Positions 8,855-17,341 of a stretch of DNA of 64,000 nucleotides are shown piece by piece. Under the pieces are notes generated by a model. That model was not told the DNA's origin, did not search any database, and worked only from the letters and a program-made list of their open reading frames with translations. Positions within the stretch are counted from its first letter, which is position 1. Every line of letters begins with the position of its first letter. The stretch is from Roseomonas aeriglobus. Its GTDB lineage: Bacteria > Pseudomonadota > Alphaproteobacteria > Sphingomonadales > Sphingomonadaceae. Location of the stretch: positions 3,035,001 to 3,099,000 of the forward strand of contig JAFHKN010000002.1 of assembly GCA_016937575.1 (NCBI GenBank). Reading direction: 5' to 3'. The position numbers and the translations under genes were made by a program.

Positions 8855-9510
8855 TGGCTTACGAAGACGCGACCCTCGACGAAATCCGCAGCGCGCTGGC
8901 ACCCGAAGTGGCGGCCAATGCCGCGTTCGATGGCTGGAATGTCCGCGCCGTAGAGGCGGCCGCGGCGGCGCTCGGGATCGATGCCGACGTCGCGCGGCTC
9001 GCCTTCCCCGGCGGGCCGGTCGACATGATCGATGCGTGGTTCGCCCACATCGATGCCGAGATGCACGCGCGCCTGCCGGCCGAGGCGCTGGCGGCGATGA
9101 AGATCCGCCAGCGGATCACGACGCTCGTCGAAACGCGGCTGGAGATCGCCGCGCCGAACCGCGAGGCGCTGCGCCGCGCGCTCGCGATCCTGGCGCTGCC
9201 GCAGAATGCCCTGCGCGCCGCCAGGCTCGGCTGGCGATCGGCCGACGTCATGTGGCGCGCGGCGGGCGATACCGCGACCGACTACAATCACTATACCAAG
9301 CGCGCGATGCTCGGCACCGTCTATGCCGCGACGATCGCGGTGTTCCTGGACGACGACACCGAGGATTTCGCCGACACCCGCGCGTTCCTTGCCCGGCGAA
9401 TCGAGAATATCATGCAGTTCGAGAAGGTGAAGGCCGGGATGCTGGGCAACCGCGACCGGGTGCCGAGCCTGAGCCGGTTCATCGGGCGTCTGCGCTATCC
9501 GGCGGTGTGA
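8854..9510 (+). CDS. COQ9-family protein
   Basis: COQ9 proteins are TetR-fold lipid-binding proteins linked to ubiquinone biosynthesis. The 218-residue sequence shows the family layout: an N-terminal helical region (DGWNVRAVEAAAAALGID), a middle segment KIRQRITTLVETRLE, the characteristic WRAAGDTATDYNHYTKRAML and a C-terminal arginine-bearing helix ending in RFIGRLR. The ATG at 8854 overlaps the preceding stop (TGATG). In alphaproteobacteria this gene normally stands apart from other coq genes, as here. Confidence 0.88.
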   Translation: MAYEDATLDEIRSALAPEVAANAAFDGWNVRAVEAAAAALGIDADVARLAFPGGPVDMIDAWFAHIDAEMHARLPAEALAAMKIRQRITTLVETRLEIAAPNREALRRALAILALPQNALRAARLGWRSADVMWRAAGDTATDYNHYTKRAMLGTVYAATIAVFLDDDTEDFADTRAFLARRIENIMQFEKVKAGMLGNRDRVPSLSRFIGRLRYPAV

Positions 9511-9527
9511 TACCCAAGGCCCACCAC

Positions 9528-9622
9528 CGTCATCCCCACGGAGGCGGGGATAAATTCTGGCTGGCCCAAGTGAGTCCCACGATGTTCAGCGTCTATTTAT
9601 CACCGCCTCCGCGGGGATGACG
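9528..9622. repeat. Palindromic intergenic repeat (CGTCATCCCC family)
   Basis: CGTCATCCCCACGGAGGCGG at the left and CCGCCTCCGCGGGGATGACG at the right are near-perfect inverted arms around about 45 bases. The same outer sequence family recurs at 13408-13503. It lies between two convergent genes. Confidence 0.88.
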
Positions 9623-9641
9623 CAGGTATGGGAGGCGAGAC

Positions 9642-10424
9642 TTACCCCTCGATCCCCTGCGCGAAGCTGAGGCTGAGCATCTTCGAATTTGCCGGCACAT
9701 CGGTCCGCCCGCTCGCAAAGCCGATCGAGGCGTTGGGGCCCAGCGTCCGCTGTTTCGGCGTCACCGTCCAGTTATAGACCACGCGCCCCTGTGCATCGAG
9801 CAGCGCGACGCGCACGTCGGGGACGCGCTGGGCGGCGCCGGTCGGGTTCACGATCGTGCCGCTGACCGCGAACAGCTCGCTGCCCGTACCCATGTCGCGG
9901 CGTTCGATCGCCTCGCCGGTGAATTTGAGCGGCGTTTCCGCGGTGCCGACCGGCAGGCCGAGCTGCGCGGCGATGCCCGGCGCACCCGAATAGAGGATCG
10001 CACCGACGCCGAGCAGCATCGAACAGCCCGCGACCAGCGCCGCCGCGGTCCAGCGGCGCGCGGGGTTGGTGCGTGGGCGGAACGGCGGGCGATGCGCGAA
10101 GGCGTCATATTGCGGGCGCGGTTCAACCAGCGTGTCGTCGAAGGTCCGCGTCATGGCCGGGCGCGGCAACGGCTGGCTCTCGGCCGCGCGTGGCGCTTCG
10201 ACCGGAGCGGCCGGTGCAACGACCGGGGCAGCAGAAGCCGGCTGCGGCGCTGCAGCCTCGGGCTCGTACGCCGCGGCGCGCGTCGCGGCCGACAGGTCCA
10301 TCATCGCCGGCGGCTGAAACCAGCTGTGCCGGCAATTGGCGCAGCGTACGGTACGTCCGTCGGGGCCGATTGCGGTATCCGGCACCAGATACCGCGAGCT
10401 GCATTGCGTGCATTCGAGGATCAT
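9642..10424 (-). CDS. Zinc-ribbon (MJ0042-type) protein with DUF3426-like C-terminus
   Basis: The 260-residue protein starts MILECTQCSSRYLVPD with a second cysteine pair in VRCANCRHSWFQP, a CxxC...CxxC zinc ribbon of the MJ0042 type. A disordered Ala/Pro linker follows, then one transmembrane segment (WTAAALVAGCSMLLGVGAIL) and a C-terminal domain (FAVSGTIVNPTGAAQRVPD) like DUF3426. The gene is divergent from ftsE, a position often seen in alphaproteobacteria. The ATG at 10424 is chosen because the zinc ribbon starts there. Function is unknown. Confidence 0.86.
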   Translation of the reverse strand: MILECTQCSSRYLVPDTAIGPDGRTVRCANCRHSWFQPPAMMDLSAATRAAAYEPEAAAPQPASAAPVVAPAAPVEAPRAAESQPLPRPAMTRTFDDTLVEPRPQYDAFAHRPPFRPRTNPARRWTAAALVAGCSMLLGVGAILYSGAPGIAAQLGLPVGTAETPLKFTGEAIERRDMGTGSELFAVSGTIVNPTGAAQRVPDVRVALLDAQGRVVYNWTVTPKQRTLGPNASIGFASGRTDVPANSKMLSLSFAQGIEG

Positions 10425-10521
10425 GTGGCGGACTTCCCCCTTTGAGCGAAAAAAACTGGTTGCTCGAATTGGCTGAATCTTAAGCATTTCCACGAGTCGC
10501 GGGCAAGGCCTGTCCACCGGC

Positions 10522-10530
10522 TTATCCACA
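10522..10530 (+). promoter_or_regulatory. Perfect DnaA-box nonamer between divergent genes
   Basis: TTATCCACA matches the consensus DnaA box exactly and lies in the intergenic space between the zinc-ribbon gene and ftsE. It is a single site with no neighbouring cluster, so it is not an origin. It might allow DnaA to influence ftsE transcription, or be chance. Confidence 0.4.
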
Positions 10531-10599
10531 GCTTGAGCCCCGCCCGCCCCTGTGCGATGGCTCGAGGCTGTGTCCCGATCGAGGAATCCGGCCGCCGGC

Positions 10600-11304
10600 A
10601 TGGCGAACATCGTCCAGTTCGAGAATGTCGGCCTCCGCTACGGGACTGGCCCTGAGACGCTGATCGACGTCAGCTTCTCGCTGGCCGCGGGCGGTTTCTA
10701 TTTCCTGACCGGGCAGAGCGGCGCGGGCAAGACATCGCTGCTCAAGCTCCTCTACCTCGCTCAGCGCCCGACGCGCGGGATCATCCGATTGTTCGGCGAG
10801 GATGCGGTGATGCTGCCGCGCGACCGCCTGCCGGGCTTTCGCCGTCGCATCGGCGTCGTCTTTCAGGACTTCCGATTGATCTCGCACCTGTCGGCGGCGG
10901 ACAATATCGCCCTCCCCTTGCGCGTCGCCGGCGTGCCCGAAAGCGATATCGAGACGCCGGTACGCGAAATGCTCGCCTGGGTCGGCCTTGCCGATCGCGC
11001 CAACGCCCGGCCGGAAACGTTGTCGGGCGGCGAGCAGCAGCGCGTTGCGATCGCTCGCGCGGTCATCGGCCGTCCGGAAATGCTGGTCGCCGACGAACCG
11101 ACCGGCAACGTCGACCCGAAGATGGCCGCGCGGCTGATCCATCTGTTCGAGGGTCTGAATCGCCTGGGCACCACGGTCGTGGTCGCGACCCACGACCTGG
11201 GCCTGATCGGCCGGATCGACGGCGCGCAGCTGATGCGGATCGAGGGCGGGCGGCTGCTCGACCCGACCGGCGCGCTGCGCCACCCGCCAGCGCGGTCGGC
11301 ATGA
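10600..11304 (+). CDS. ftsE: Cell division ATP-binding protein FtsE
   Basis: FtsE is the ATPase of the FtsEX complex, which couples divisome assembly to peptidoglycan hydrolase activation at the septum. Visible motifs are Walker A (GQSGAGKTS), the ABC signature (LSGGEQQRVAIARA), Walker B (MLVADEPTGNVD) and the switch His (VATHDLG). The length is 234 residues. The ATG at 10600 (MANIVQFENVGLRYG) is chosen over an upstream ATG at 10552 because family homology begins there. It overlaps ftsX by 4 bp (ATGA). Confidence 0.95.
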   Translation: MANIVQFENVGLRYGTGPETLIDVSFSLAAGGFYFLTGQSGAGKTSLLKLLYLAQRPTRGIIRLFGEDAVMLPRDRLPGFRRRIGVVFQDFRLISHLSAADNIALPLRVAGVPESDIETPVREMLAWVGLADRANARPETLSGGEQQRVAIARAVIGRPEMLVADEPTGNVDPKMAARLIHLFEGLNRLGTTVVVATHDLGLIGRIDGAQLMRIEGGRLLDPTGALRHPPARSA

Positions 11305-12179
11305 GCACGCCCGCTGCCGGGACCGCGCGTCGCGCACTGCTCGACGACGGGCGCAAGACCCGCGCCATGGGCTGGGTGATGGCGGTCATGCTGTTCCTGA
11401 CCGTGCTCGCTGCCGCGCTGGGACTGGGGACATGGGCGGGCGTGACCAGTCTCGACCGCCAGCTCGCCGGACGGTTGACGGTCCAGCTGATCGGCACCGA
11501 CACCGCGCGGGTGAGCGATGTCGCCGACGCCCTGCGCCGCCAGGGCGGCGTCCGCGACGTCGCGGTCGTGCCGCGCGAAGACTTGATCGAACTCGTCCGC
11601 CCCTGGCTCGGCGATGCCGGTCTCGACGCCGACCTGCCGATGCCGGCGATGATCGACGTGACGCTGGCCGACGGCAGCACTGCAACCGCCGACGCCGTCG
11701 TCGCAAGCATCGGTCGCGCGGTGCCCGGCGCGCATGTCGACCGCGCGGCGCGCTGGCTGGCACCGGTGCGCAGCTTCATCGCGAGTCTCGCGTGGCTGGC
11801 GGCAGGCGTCGTCGTCCTGATGGCGCTCGCAACCTCGGCCGTCGTATTGCTGGCGGCGCGGGCGGGGCTCGACACCCACCGCGATACGATCGACGTGCTG
11901 CACATGCTGGGTTCGACCGATGTTCAGGTTTCCCGGCTGTTTCAGCGCCGCATCGCGCTCGACACGTTGGTCGGGGGCACGCTCGGGACGATCGCGGCGA
12001 TGGGCGCGGTGTTCCTGATCGGACGGCGGGTTTCGGCGATCGATTCGGTTCTGGTGTCCGGTGTCACGCTCGACGTCGGCGCCTGGGCGGTGCTTGCCTT
12101 GTTGCCGCTTCTCTTCGCGTTGCTCGCAACCATCGCCGCGCGGGTCGCGGTGTTGAAGACGTTGAGGGCACGGCTGTGA
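11301..12179 (+). CDS. ftsX: Cell division protein FtsX
   Basis: FtsX is the membrane partner of FtsE. The 292-residue protein has one N-terminal transmembrane helix (MGWVMAVMLFLTVLAAALGLG), a periplasmic domain (about residues 50-160) that would contact septal factors, and three further transmembrane helices with the family's LHMLGSTDVQVSRLFQRRI cytoplasmic loop. Position and overlap with ftsE support the call. The stop overlaps the GTG start of the next gene. Confidence 0.94.
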   Translation: MSTPAAGTARRALLDDGRKTRAMGWVMAVMLFLTVLAAALGLGTWAGVTSLDRQLAGRLTVQLIGTDTARVSDVADALRRQGGVRDVAVVPREDLIELVRPWLGDAGLDADLPMPAMIDVTLADGSTATADAVVASIGRAVPGAHVDRAARWLAPVRSFIASLAWLAAGVVVLMALATSAVVLLAARAGLDTHRDTIDVLHMLGSTDVQVSRLFQRRIALDTLVGGTLGTIAAMGAVFLIGRRVSAIDSVLVSGVTLDVGAWAVLALLPLLFALLATIAARVAVLKTLRARL

Positions 12180-12709
12180 CGATCATCCGCGTCCTCGCGC
12201 TCGTCGCGCTCGCCTATCTGCTGGGCTTCGCCGCCTTCATGCTGTCGCTCGGCAAGCCGGCGGGGCCCGAAAAGACCGACGCGATCGTCGTGCTGACCGG
12301 TGGCGCCGGGCGCGTCGCGCGCGGGCTGTCGCTGATGGAGGCGGGGGCGGCCAAGCGGATGCTGATCTCCGGCGCCGATTCAACCGTACGGCCGAACGAA
12401 CTCGCGCATGAATATCGCGTGCCGCGTCGCCTGTTCGCCTGCTGCATCGACCTCGGCTACGAAGCGGTCGATACGCGCTCCAACGGCGAGGAAACCGCCG
12501 AGTGGCTGGCGGAGAACGGCTACAGGTCCGTCCGCCTCGTCACCACCGAATGGCACATGCCGCGCGCCCGGATGGAACTGGCGCACGCCCTGACCAGCGA
12601 TGTCGAGGTGATCGGCGACGCCATCCCCAGCGACCCGCCGTTCGGCATGCTGGTGCGCGAATATAACAAGTATCTCGTGCGGCGTGCCGCCTTGTGGCTG
12701 GGGTATTGA
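12176..12709 (+). CDS. YdcF/SanA-like DUF218 membrane protein
   Basis: The 177-residue protein has an N-terminal membrane segment (VLALVALAYLLGFAAFMLSL) and a DUF218 domain with DAIVVLTGGAGRVARGL, LISGAD, SNGEETAEWL and TTEWHMPRARMELA, all typical of the family. DUF218 proteins are linked to envelope integrity, but the reaction is unknown. The start is GTG 12176 inside the ftsX stop; the end overlaps the plsC start. Its place between ftsX and plsC suggests an envelope role. Confidence 0.88.
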   Translation: MTIIRVLALVALAYLLGFAAFMLSLGKPAGPEKTDAIVVLTGGAGRVARGLSLMEAGAAKRMLISGADSTVRPNELAHEYRVPRRLFACCIDLGYEAVDTRSNGEETAEWLAENGYRSVRLVTTEWHMPRARMELAHALTSDVEVIGDAIPSDPPFGMLVREYNKYLVRRAALWLGY

Positions 12710-13434
12710 TGTTCGCGAGACTGCGCACCTGGGCGTTCAACGTCATCTTCTTCACCGGATCGGTCCCCTATGTGCTGGCGACCCCGCTGATGGCGGCGCT
12801 GGGTCCGGGCGTGCTGCGAAAATGGGTGCGGTCGTGGACCCGGTACAACCGGCATTGCGCGCGACTGTGCCTGAACATCCGGATCCAACGGAGCGGGCGC
12901 ATCCCGACCGCCCCGGCGCTCTATCCGGCCAAGCACCAGGCGATGTTCGAGACGTTCGAACTGGTCGCGATGCTCGATGCGCCGGTGATCGTGATGAAGC
13001 AGGAACTCGCGCGCATTCCGCTGTGGGGCTGGGCGGCGCAGCGCTACGGCATGATCACCGTCGACCGCAGCGGATCGGCCGCGGCGCTGCGCGCGATGAT
13101 GCGCGCGGCAGAAGCGGCCAAGGCGGAAGGCCGGTCGGTCATCATCTTTCCCGAAGGTACCCGCGTCCGCCCCGGCGAGACTCCGCCGCTCAAACCCGGC
13201 TTCTCCGGTCTGTATCGCGCGCTCGGCCTGCCGGTCGTGCCGATCGCGATCGACAGCGGGATCGCATGGCCGAAGACGGGGCCGAAAGTGCCGAACGGGG
13301 TGATCCACTTCGCTTTTCAAGAGGAGATCCCGACCGGCCTGCCCCGGCGCGAGATCGAGGCGAAGGTGCACGCCGCGATCAATGCGTTGGAGGCTCGACC
13401 AAACGGTCGTCATTCCCGCGAAGGCGGGAATTGA
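12709..13434 (+). CDS. plsC: 1-acyl-sn-glycerol-3-phosphate acyltransferase, PlsC family
   Basis: PlsC makes phosphatidic acid by acylating lysophosphatidic acid at the inner membrane. An N-terminal hydrophobic helix is followed by motif I KHQAMFET, which reads HX4E rather than the textbook HX4D, motif II-like ITVDRSGS, and motif III FPEGTR. The last residues (RHSREGGN) and the stop codon come from the palindromic repeat that begins at 13408, so the C-terminus is partly repeat-encoded. It closes the ftsE-ftsX-ydcF-plsC run. Confidence 0.9.
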   Translation: MFARLRTWAFNVIFFTGSVPYVLATPLMAALGPGVLRKWVRSWTRYNRHCARLCLNIRIQRSGRIPTAPALYPAKHQAMFETFELVAMLDAPVIVMKQELARIPLWGWAAQRYGMITVDRSGSAAALRAMMRAAEAAKAEGRSVIIFPEGTRVRPGETPPLKPGFSGLYRALGLPVVPIAIDSGIAWPKTGPKVPNGVIHFAFQEEIPTGLPRREIEAKVHAAINALEARPNGRHSREGGN

Positions 13435-13503
13435 TAGTCGCTGGACGCGCGACTCTTTTCGAAAGTTCAGCCAGATTTGATCCCCGCCTTCGCGGGGATG
13501 ACG
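13408..13503. repeat. Palindromic repeat overlapping the plsC 3' end
   Basis: CGTCATTCCCGCGAAGGCGG (left) and CCGCCTTCGCGGGGATGACG (right) form inverted arms around about 50 bases. The left arm is translated as the plsC tail and provides its stop. It belongs to the same family as 9528-9622. Confidence 0.9.
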
Positions 13504-13507
13504 AATG

Positions 13508-14419
13508 TCACTCGTGATCCGACCGCCCGAAGTCCGCCCGCGCGTCGTCCTGGCCCTGTTCGATGATCGAACGCCGCACCGCGCGCGTGCGCGTGAACGT
13601 TTCGAACAGCTGGTCGCCCTTTCCCCAGCGGATCGCGCGCTGCAGCTCCGACAGGTCCTCCGAAAACCGCTGGAGCATGTCGAGCACCGCGTCCCGGTTC
13701 GCCAAGAACACGTCGCGCCACATCGTCGGATCGGACGCGGCGATGCGGGTGAAGTCGCGGAAGCCGCCGGCCGAATATTTGATGACTTCGCTGGACGTCA
13801 CTTCCTCCAGGTCGCTGGCGGTGCCGACGATCGTATAGGCGATCAGGTGCGGCAGATGGCTGGTGACGGCGAGCACGCGGTCGTGGTGCTCGGGCTCCAT
13901 GATCTCGACATCGGCACCCAGCCGTCGCCAGAACGCGCTGACCCGCTCGACCGCGACGTCGGGGCTGCCGGGCGCGGGCGTGACGATGCACCAGCGCTTG
14001 TGAAACAGCGATGCGAAGCCTGCCTCCGGGCCGCTCTTCTCGGTGCCCGCGACCGGATGCGCCGGCACGATCGTCGCGCCGGGCAGCGCTGCGGTCAGCG
14101 CCTCGACGACGCTCGCCTTGCACGATCCGACGTCACTGACGATCGCGTCGTCGGGCAGGTCGCCGGCGAATTCTGCCGCCAGCGCGCCCATCGCGCCGAC
14201 CGGTACGCACAGGATGACCAGGTCGGCATCGATCACCGCGGCGCCGGCGGTGTCGGCGACATCATCGACCAGATCGATCGCGCGCGCCGTCTCGCGCACC
14301 TGGGGATCGGCGTCATAGCCGGTCAGCGCGACGCTCGGCATGCTCGTGCGCACGCCGCGAGCGACCGACGATCCGATCAGCCCGAGCCCGAGGACGGCGA
14401 CACGCGCGAACGGGAGCAT
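13508..14419 (-). CDS. Prephenate/arogenate (cyclohexadienyl) dehydrogenase
   Basis: This enzyme oxidatively decarboxylates prephenate or arogenate in tyrosine synthesis. The N-terminal Rossmann fold is VAVLGLGLIGSSVARG with an acidic residue at the second strand end (GYDADPQ), suggesting NAD. The catalytic-region motifs SDVGSCKASVV, PAHPVAGTEKSG and TSHLPHLIAY are present. It is 303 residues. The start overlaps the hisC stop by 1 bp, so it is the second gene of a hisC-tyrA unit. Substrate preference cannot be read from sequence. Confidence 0.92.
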   Translation of the reverse strand: MLPFARVAVLGLGLIGSSVARGVRTSMPSVALTGYDADPQVRETARAIDLVDDVADTAGAAVIDADLVILCVPVGAMGALAAEFAGDLPDDAIVSDVGSCKASVVEALTAALPGATIVPAHPVAGTEKSGPEAGFASLFHKRWCIVTPAPGSPDVAVERVSAFWRRLGADVEIMEPEHHDRVLAVTSHLPHLIAYTIVGTASDLEEVTSSEVIKYSAGGFRDFTRIAASDPTMWRDVFLANRDAVLDMLQRFSEDLSELQRAIRWGKGDQLFETFTRTRAVRRSIIEQGQDDARADFGRSDHE

Positions 14420-15513
14420 CAGGCCCCAGCCAGTTCCCTGAGCGCCGACATCACGCCGCGCGTCTCGTCCTCGGTGCCGATGGTGATGCGCAGCCCGTGC
14501 GGCAGGCCCTGCCCCGGCAGCCAGCGGACAATGTAGCCCGCATCCATCAGCCCCTTGTACGCGGCCTCCGCGGTCAGATCGCCCTCGAACAGGACCAGCA
14601 CGAAGTTCGCCTGGCTCGGCACGGCGCGCAGGCCTGCGTTGCCGAGCTTACCGATTTCCTCGGAGAACCACGTCCGCCAGCGCGCATTATGGTCGCGCGT
14701 ATTGTCGACGAAGTCGCGATCGTTCAGCGCCGCGACCGCCGCCGCCGTGCCGGCGATGGTGATCGAGAACGGCAGGCGGATGCGGTGCATCGCCTCGATG
14801 ATCGGCGCCGCGGCATAGCCCCAGCCGATCCGTTCGGCAGCCAGGCCGTACATCTTGGAGAAGGTGCGCGTCACCAGCACGTTCGAGGCGCGGGCGGCGA
14901 GCGCCATGCCGCCATCCTCGGCATCGCCCTCGATATATTCGGCATAGGCGTGGTCGAGGACGAGCAGGATGTCCTCGCGCAGGCCGGCGTGCAGCCGCGC
15001 GATCTCGTCGCGGGTCGAATAGGTGCCGGTCGGGTTGTTCGGATTGGCGACGAAAACGATTTTCGTGCGGTCGGTTACCGCGGCCAGGATCGCATCGACG
15101 TCGGTCGCATAGTCCTTGTCGGGCGCGATCACCGGGGTTGCGCCGACGCGCCGCGTCGCGATCTCGTACACCGCGAAGCCGTAGCGCACGTAGATCACCT
15201 CGTCGCCGGGGCCGGCAAAGGCGCCTGCGGCCAGGTGCAGCACTTCGTCCGAGCCGTTGCCGTAGATGATCCGCGACGCATCGAGCCCGTGGCGCTCGGC
15301 AAGCGCCTCGCGCAATTCGGTCGCGCTGGCGTCGGGATAGCGTTCCAGCCGGCCGGCGGCGCTGGCGAAGGCGTCGCGCGCGGCGGGGCTGGTCCCCAGC
15401 GGATTTTCGTTCGACGACAGCTTGGCGACCTTGCGGCCGTCATCGGTGGTGCTGCGTCCGGGAACGTACGGCGCGATGCCCATGATCCAGGGCTTGGGAG
15501 CGGGTGCGGTCAT
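14419..15513 (-). CDS. hisC: Histidinol-phosphate aminotransferase
   Basis: This is a PLP-dependent fold type I aminotransferase that converts imidazole-acetol phosphate to histidinol phosphate; in many alphaproteobacteria it also serves aromatic amino acids, which fits its pairing with the prephenate dehydrogenase gene. Seen motifs are [30 protein letters not shown] and the PLP lysine in [17 protein letters not shown]. The length is 364 residues. The gene is divergent from the amine oxidase gene. Confidence 0.93.
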   Translation of the reverse strand: MTAPAPKPWIMGIAPYVPGRSTTDDGRKVAKLSSNENPLGTSPAARDAFASAAGRLERYPDASATELREALAERHGLDASRIIYGNGSDEVLHLAAGAFAGPGDEVIYVRYGFAVYEIATRRVGATPVIAPDKDYATDVDAILAAVTDRTKIVFVANPNNPTGTYSTRDEIARLHAGLREDILLVLDHAYAEYIEGDAEDGGMALAARASNVLVTRTFSKMYGLAAERIGWGYAAAPIIEAMHRIRLPFSITIAGTAAAVAALNDRDFVDNTRDHNARWRTWFSEEIGKLGNAGLRAVPSQANFVLVLFEGDLTAEAAYKGLMDAGYIVRWLPGQGLPHGLRITIGTEDETRGVMSALRELAGA

Positions 15514-15592
15514 AGCGCCAGCGCTATCGCCGCCGCGTGCCGCCTTGGCAAGCCGGCGACTTTATGACACGCGCTTCGCGGGGGTAAGGTTA

Positions 15593-17164
15593 ATGCGCGG
15601 ACCGACAGCTTTCTGGCAGGCGATGGAGGCCGCGCGACAGGCCAATCTGCGCGACCGTGGCGAACCGTTGCCCACGCACGGCGGCGACGGCCTGTCGCGT
15701 CGCCAGCTGATCGCCGCCGTCGCCGCGACCGCCGCGGTGAGCGCCCTGCCCCGCCCGGCACGCGCGGCGCCGGCCAGCGGGCCGGTCGCGATCATCGGCG
15801 GCGGCATCGCCGGGCTGTCGGCGCTCTACCACCTGACCCAGGCCGGGATCGAGGCGCGGCTGTTCGAGGCGCGGACGCGGCTCGGCGGGCGTATGTTGAC
15901 CGTGCGCGCGCCCGGCCAGCCGGCGCTGGAAATGGGTGGCCAGCTCGTCAACAGCGACCACCGCGACATCACCGACCTGTGCCGCCAGTTCGGCGTGACC
16001 CTGACCGATCGCAAGGGCGGTCCGCATCGCACGCTCGTCATCGATGGTGCATCCGAAATCCCGCGCGAGCGACTGATCGCGGGGCTGCGCGGGATCGCCG
16101 GCCAGATCGACGCCGACGCCGCGCGGCTCGACAAGGATTATGCGAGCGTCGCCGCCGAGCTCGATCGCATGTCCTTCACCGGATATCTCGATCGGTACGC
16201 GAAGCTGATGCCGCAGGGCTTCGCCCGCGCGCTGATGGAGGCAACGGCGCGCACCGAATACGGCGTCGAGCCCGACCAGGCGTCCGCGCTCGAGCTGGTC
16301 TTCAACCTGCCCTACGTCGACGGCAAGCGGATCGACGTGCTCAGCCGCAGCGACGAACGCTATGTCATGGCCGGCGGGTCGAGCGCGCTGGTCGAGGCGA
16401 TAGGCGCGCGGCTGGCGCGCCGCATCACCCTCTATCGGCGTGCCACGCGGATCGCGCCGCGCAGCGACGGCGGGGTGCGCCTGACCTTCTCCAACGACGA
16501 GACGTTCGACGCCGGCGCGGTCATCGTCACCACGCCTGCATCGATCATGAGCCGGATCGACTATGCAGTGCCGCTGCCGCCCAAATGGCGCCAGTTCATC
16601 GCGGAAGTCGGCCTGGGCCAGAACGGCAAGCTGCAGGCGATCGCGTCGAAGCGACCGTGGGAGGCGCCGATGGGTCGCGGCGGCGAAATCTGGCAGGTCG
16701 ACCACGGCGCCGGCGCCTCGCTCGGCTGGGACGGCGGCGTGCGCCCGACGAGCGGCCCGGGCAGCGTCTGGACCTGGTTCACCGGAGGCAGCGAAGTCCG
16801 CGCCGCCGACCTGCCCGACGCGCGCGCGCTCAGCCAGCGCTGGGCCCGCATGGCAGAGGGCGCTGTCCCCGGCCTCACCGCCGCGCTCGACGGCCCGGTT
16901 CGCCGCACCAACTGGCACGACGAACCCTTCACGCGTGGCGCCTATGTCAATTTCCGCCCCGGCCAGCTGACAAAATTCGCCGAGCTGATCTGGACCGAGG
17001 CCAACGGTATCGCTTCCGTGCCGCTGTCGGCCGGCCCGGTCTATTTCGCGGGCGAGCATCTGTCGGACGCGTATCCCGGCTACATGAACGGCGGTGCGCA
17101 GACCGGGCGGCTGGCCGCGCAGGCGATCATCGCCGCCAGGGCGCCGGCGCGGCGGATGGGGTGA
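15593..17164 (+). CDS. Tat-exported flavin amine oxidase
   Basis: The 523-residue protein is an FAD-dependent amine oxidase-family enzyme. The signal region [20 protein letters not shown] followed by ARA has a twin-arginine motif, a hydrophobic core and a likely cleavage site, so folded export to the periplasm is expected. The FAD-binding motif VAIIGGGIAGLSALYHL and the second dinucleotide segment ARTRLGGRM follow directly; the C-terminal flavin contact is YFAGEHLSDAYPGYMNGG. The ATG at 15593 has GGGGTAAGG upstream. The substrate (an amino acid or polyamine) is not predictable. Confidence 0.88.
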   Translation: MRGPTAFWQAMEAARQANLRDRGEPLPTHGGDGLSRRQLIAAVAATAAVSALPRPARAAPASGPVAIIGGGIAGLSALYHLTQAGIEARLFEARTRLGGRMLTVRAPGQPALEMGGQLVNSDHRDITDLCRQFGVTLTDRKGGPHRTLVIDGASEIPRERLIAGLRGIAGQIDADAARLDKDYASVAAELDRMSFTGYLDRYAKLMPQGFARALMEATARTEYGVEPDQASALELVFNLPYVDGKRIDVLSRSDERYVMAGGSSALVEAIGARLARRITLYRRATRIAPRSDGGVRLTFSNDETFDAGAVIVTTPASIMSRIDYAVPLPPKWRQFIAEVGLGQNGKLQAIASKRPWEAPMGRGGEIWQVDHGAGASLGWDGGVRPTSGPGSVWTWFTGGSEVRAADLPDARALSQRWARMAEGAVPGLTAALDGPVRRTNWHDEPFTRGAYVNFRPGQLTKFAELIWTEANGIASVPLSAGPVYFAGEHLSDAYPGYMNGGAQTGRLAAQAIIAARAPARRMG

Positions 17165-17168
17165 CGGT

Positions 17169-17310
17169 CAAAATCCTCCCCGCTTGCGGGGAGGGGGACC
17201 AGCCGCAGGCTGGTGGAGGGGGCTCTCAGCGAGCGATCTCCATGCGGCCTGCCCCCTCCACCACGCCGCTGGCGCGGCGCGGTCCCCCTCCCCGTACCGG
17301 GGAGGATTTG
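17169..17310. repeat. Long intergenic GC-rich palindrome
   Basis: Outer arms AAATCCTCCCC and GGGGAGGATTT, with nested inverted segments GGTGGAGGGGGC / GCCCCCTCCACC. It lies between the amine oxidase gene and metX on the same strand, so it may also shape the metX leader. It matches the type at 6653-6779. Confidence 0.87.
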
Positions 17311-17341
17311 CAGCCCTTCCCCCACTCCCCCCATCCATGCC

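Noticed and set aside
10425..10599. Replication origin at the DnaA box
   Set aside because: Only one box, no AT-rich unwinding region and no dnaA or parAB nearby.
15590..17059. 489-residue minus-strand frame opposite the amine oxidase gene
   Set aside because: Antisense shadow of a gene with clear FAD and Tat motifs.
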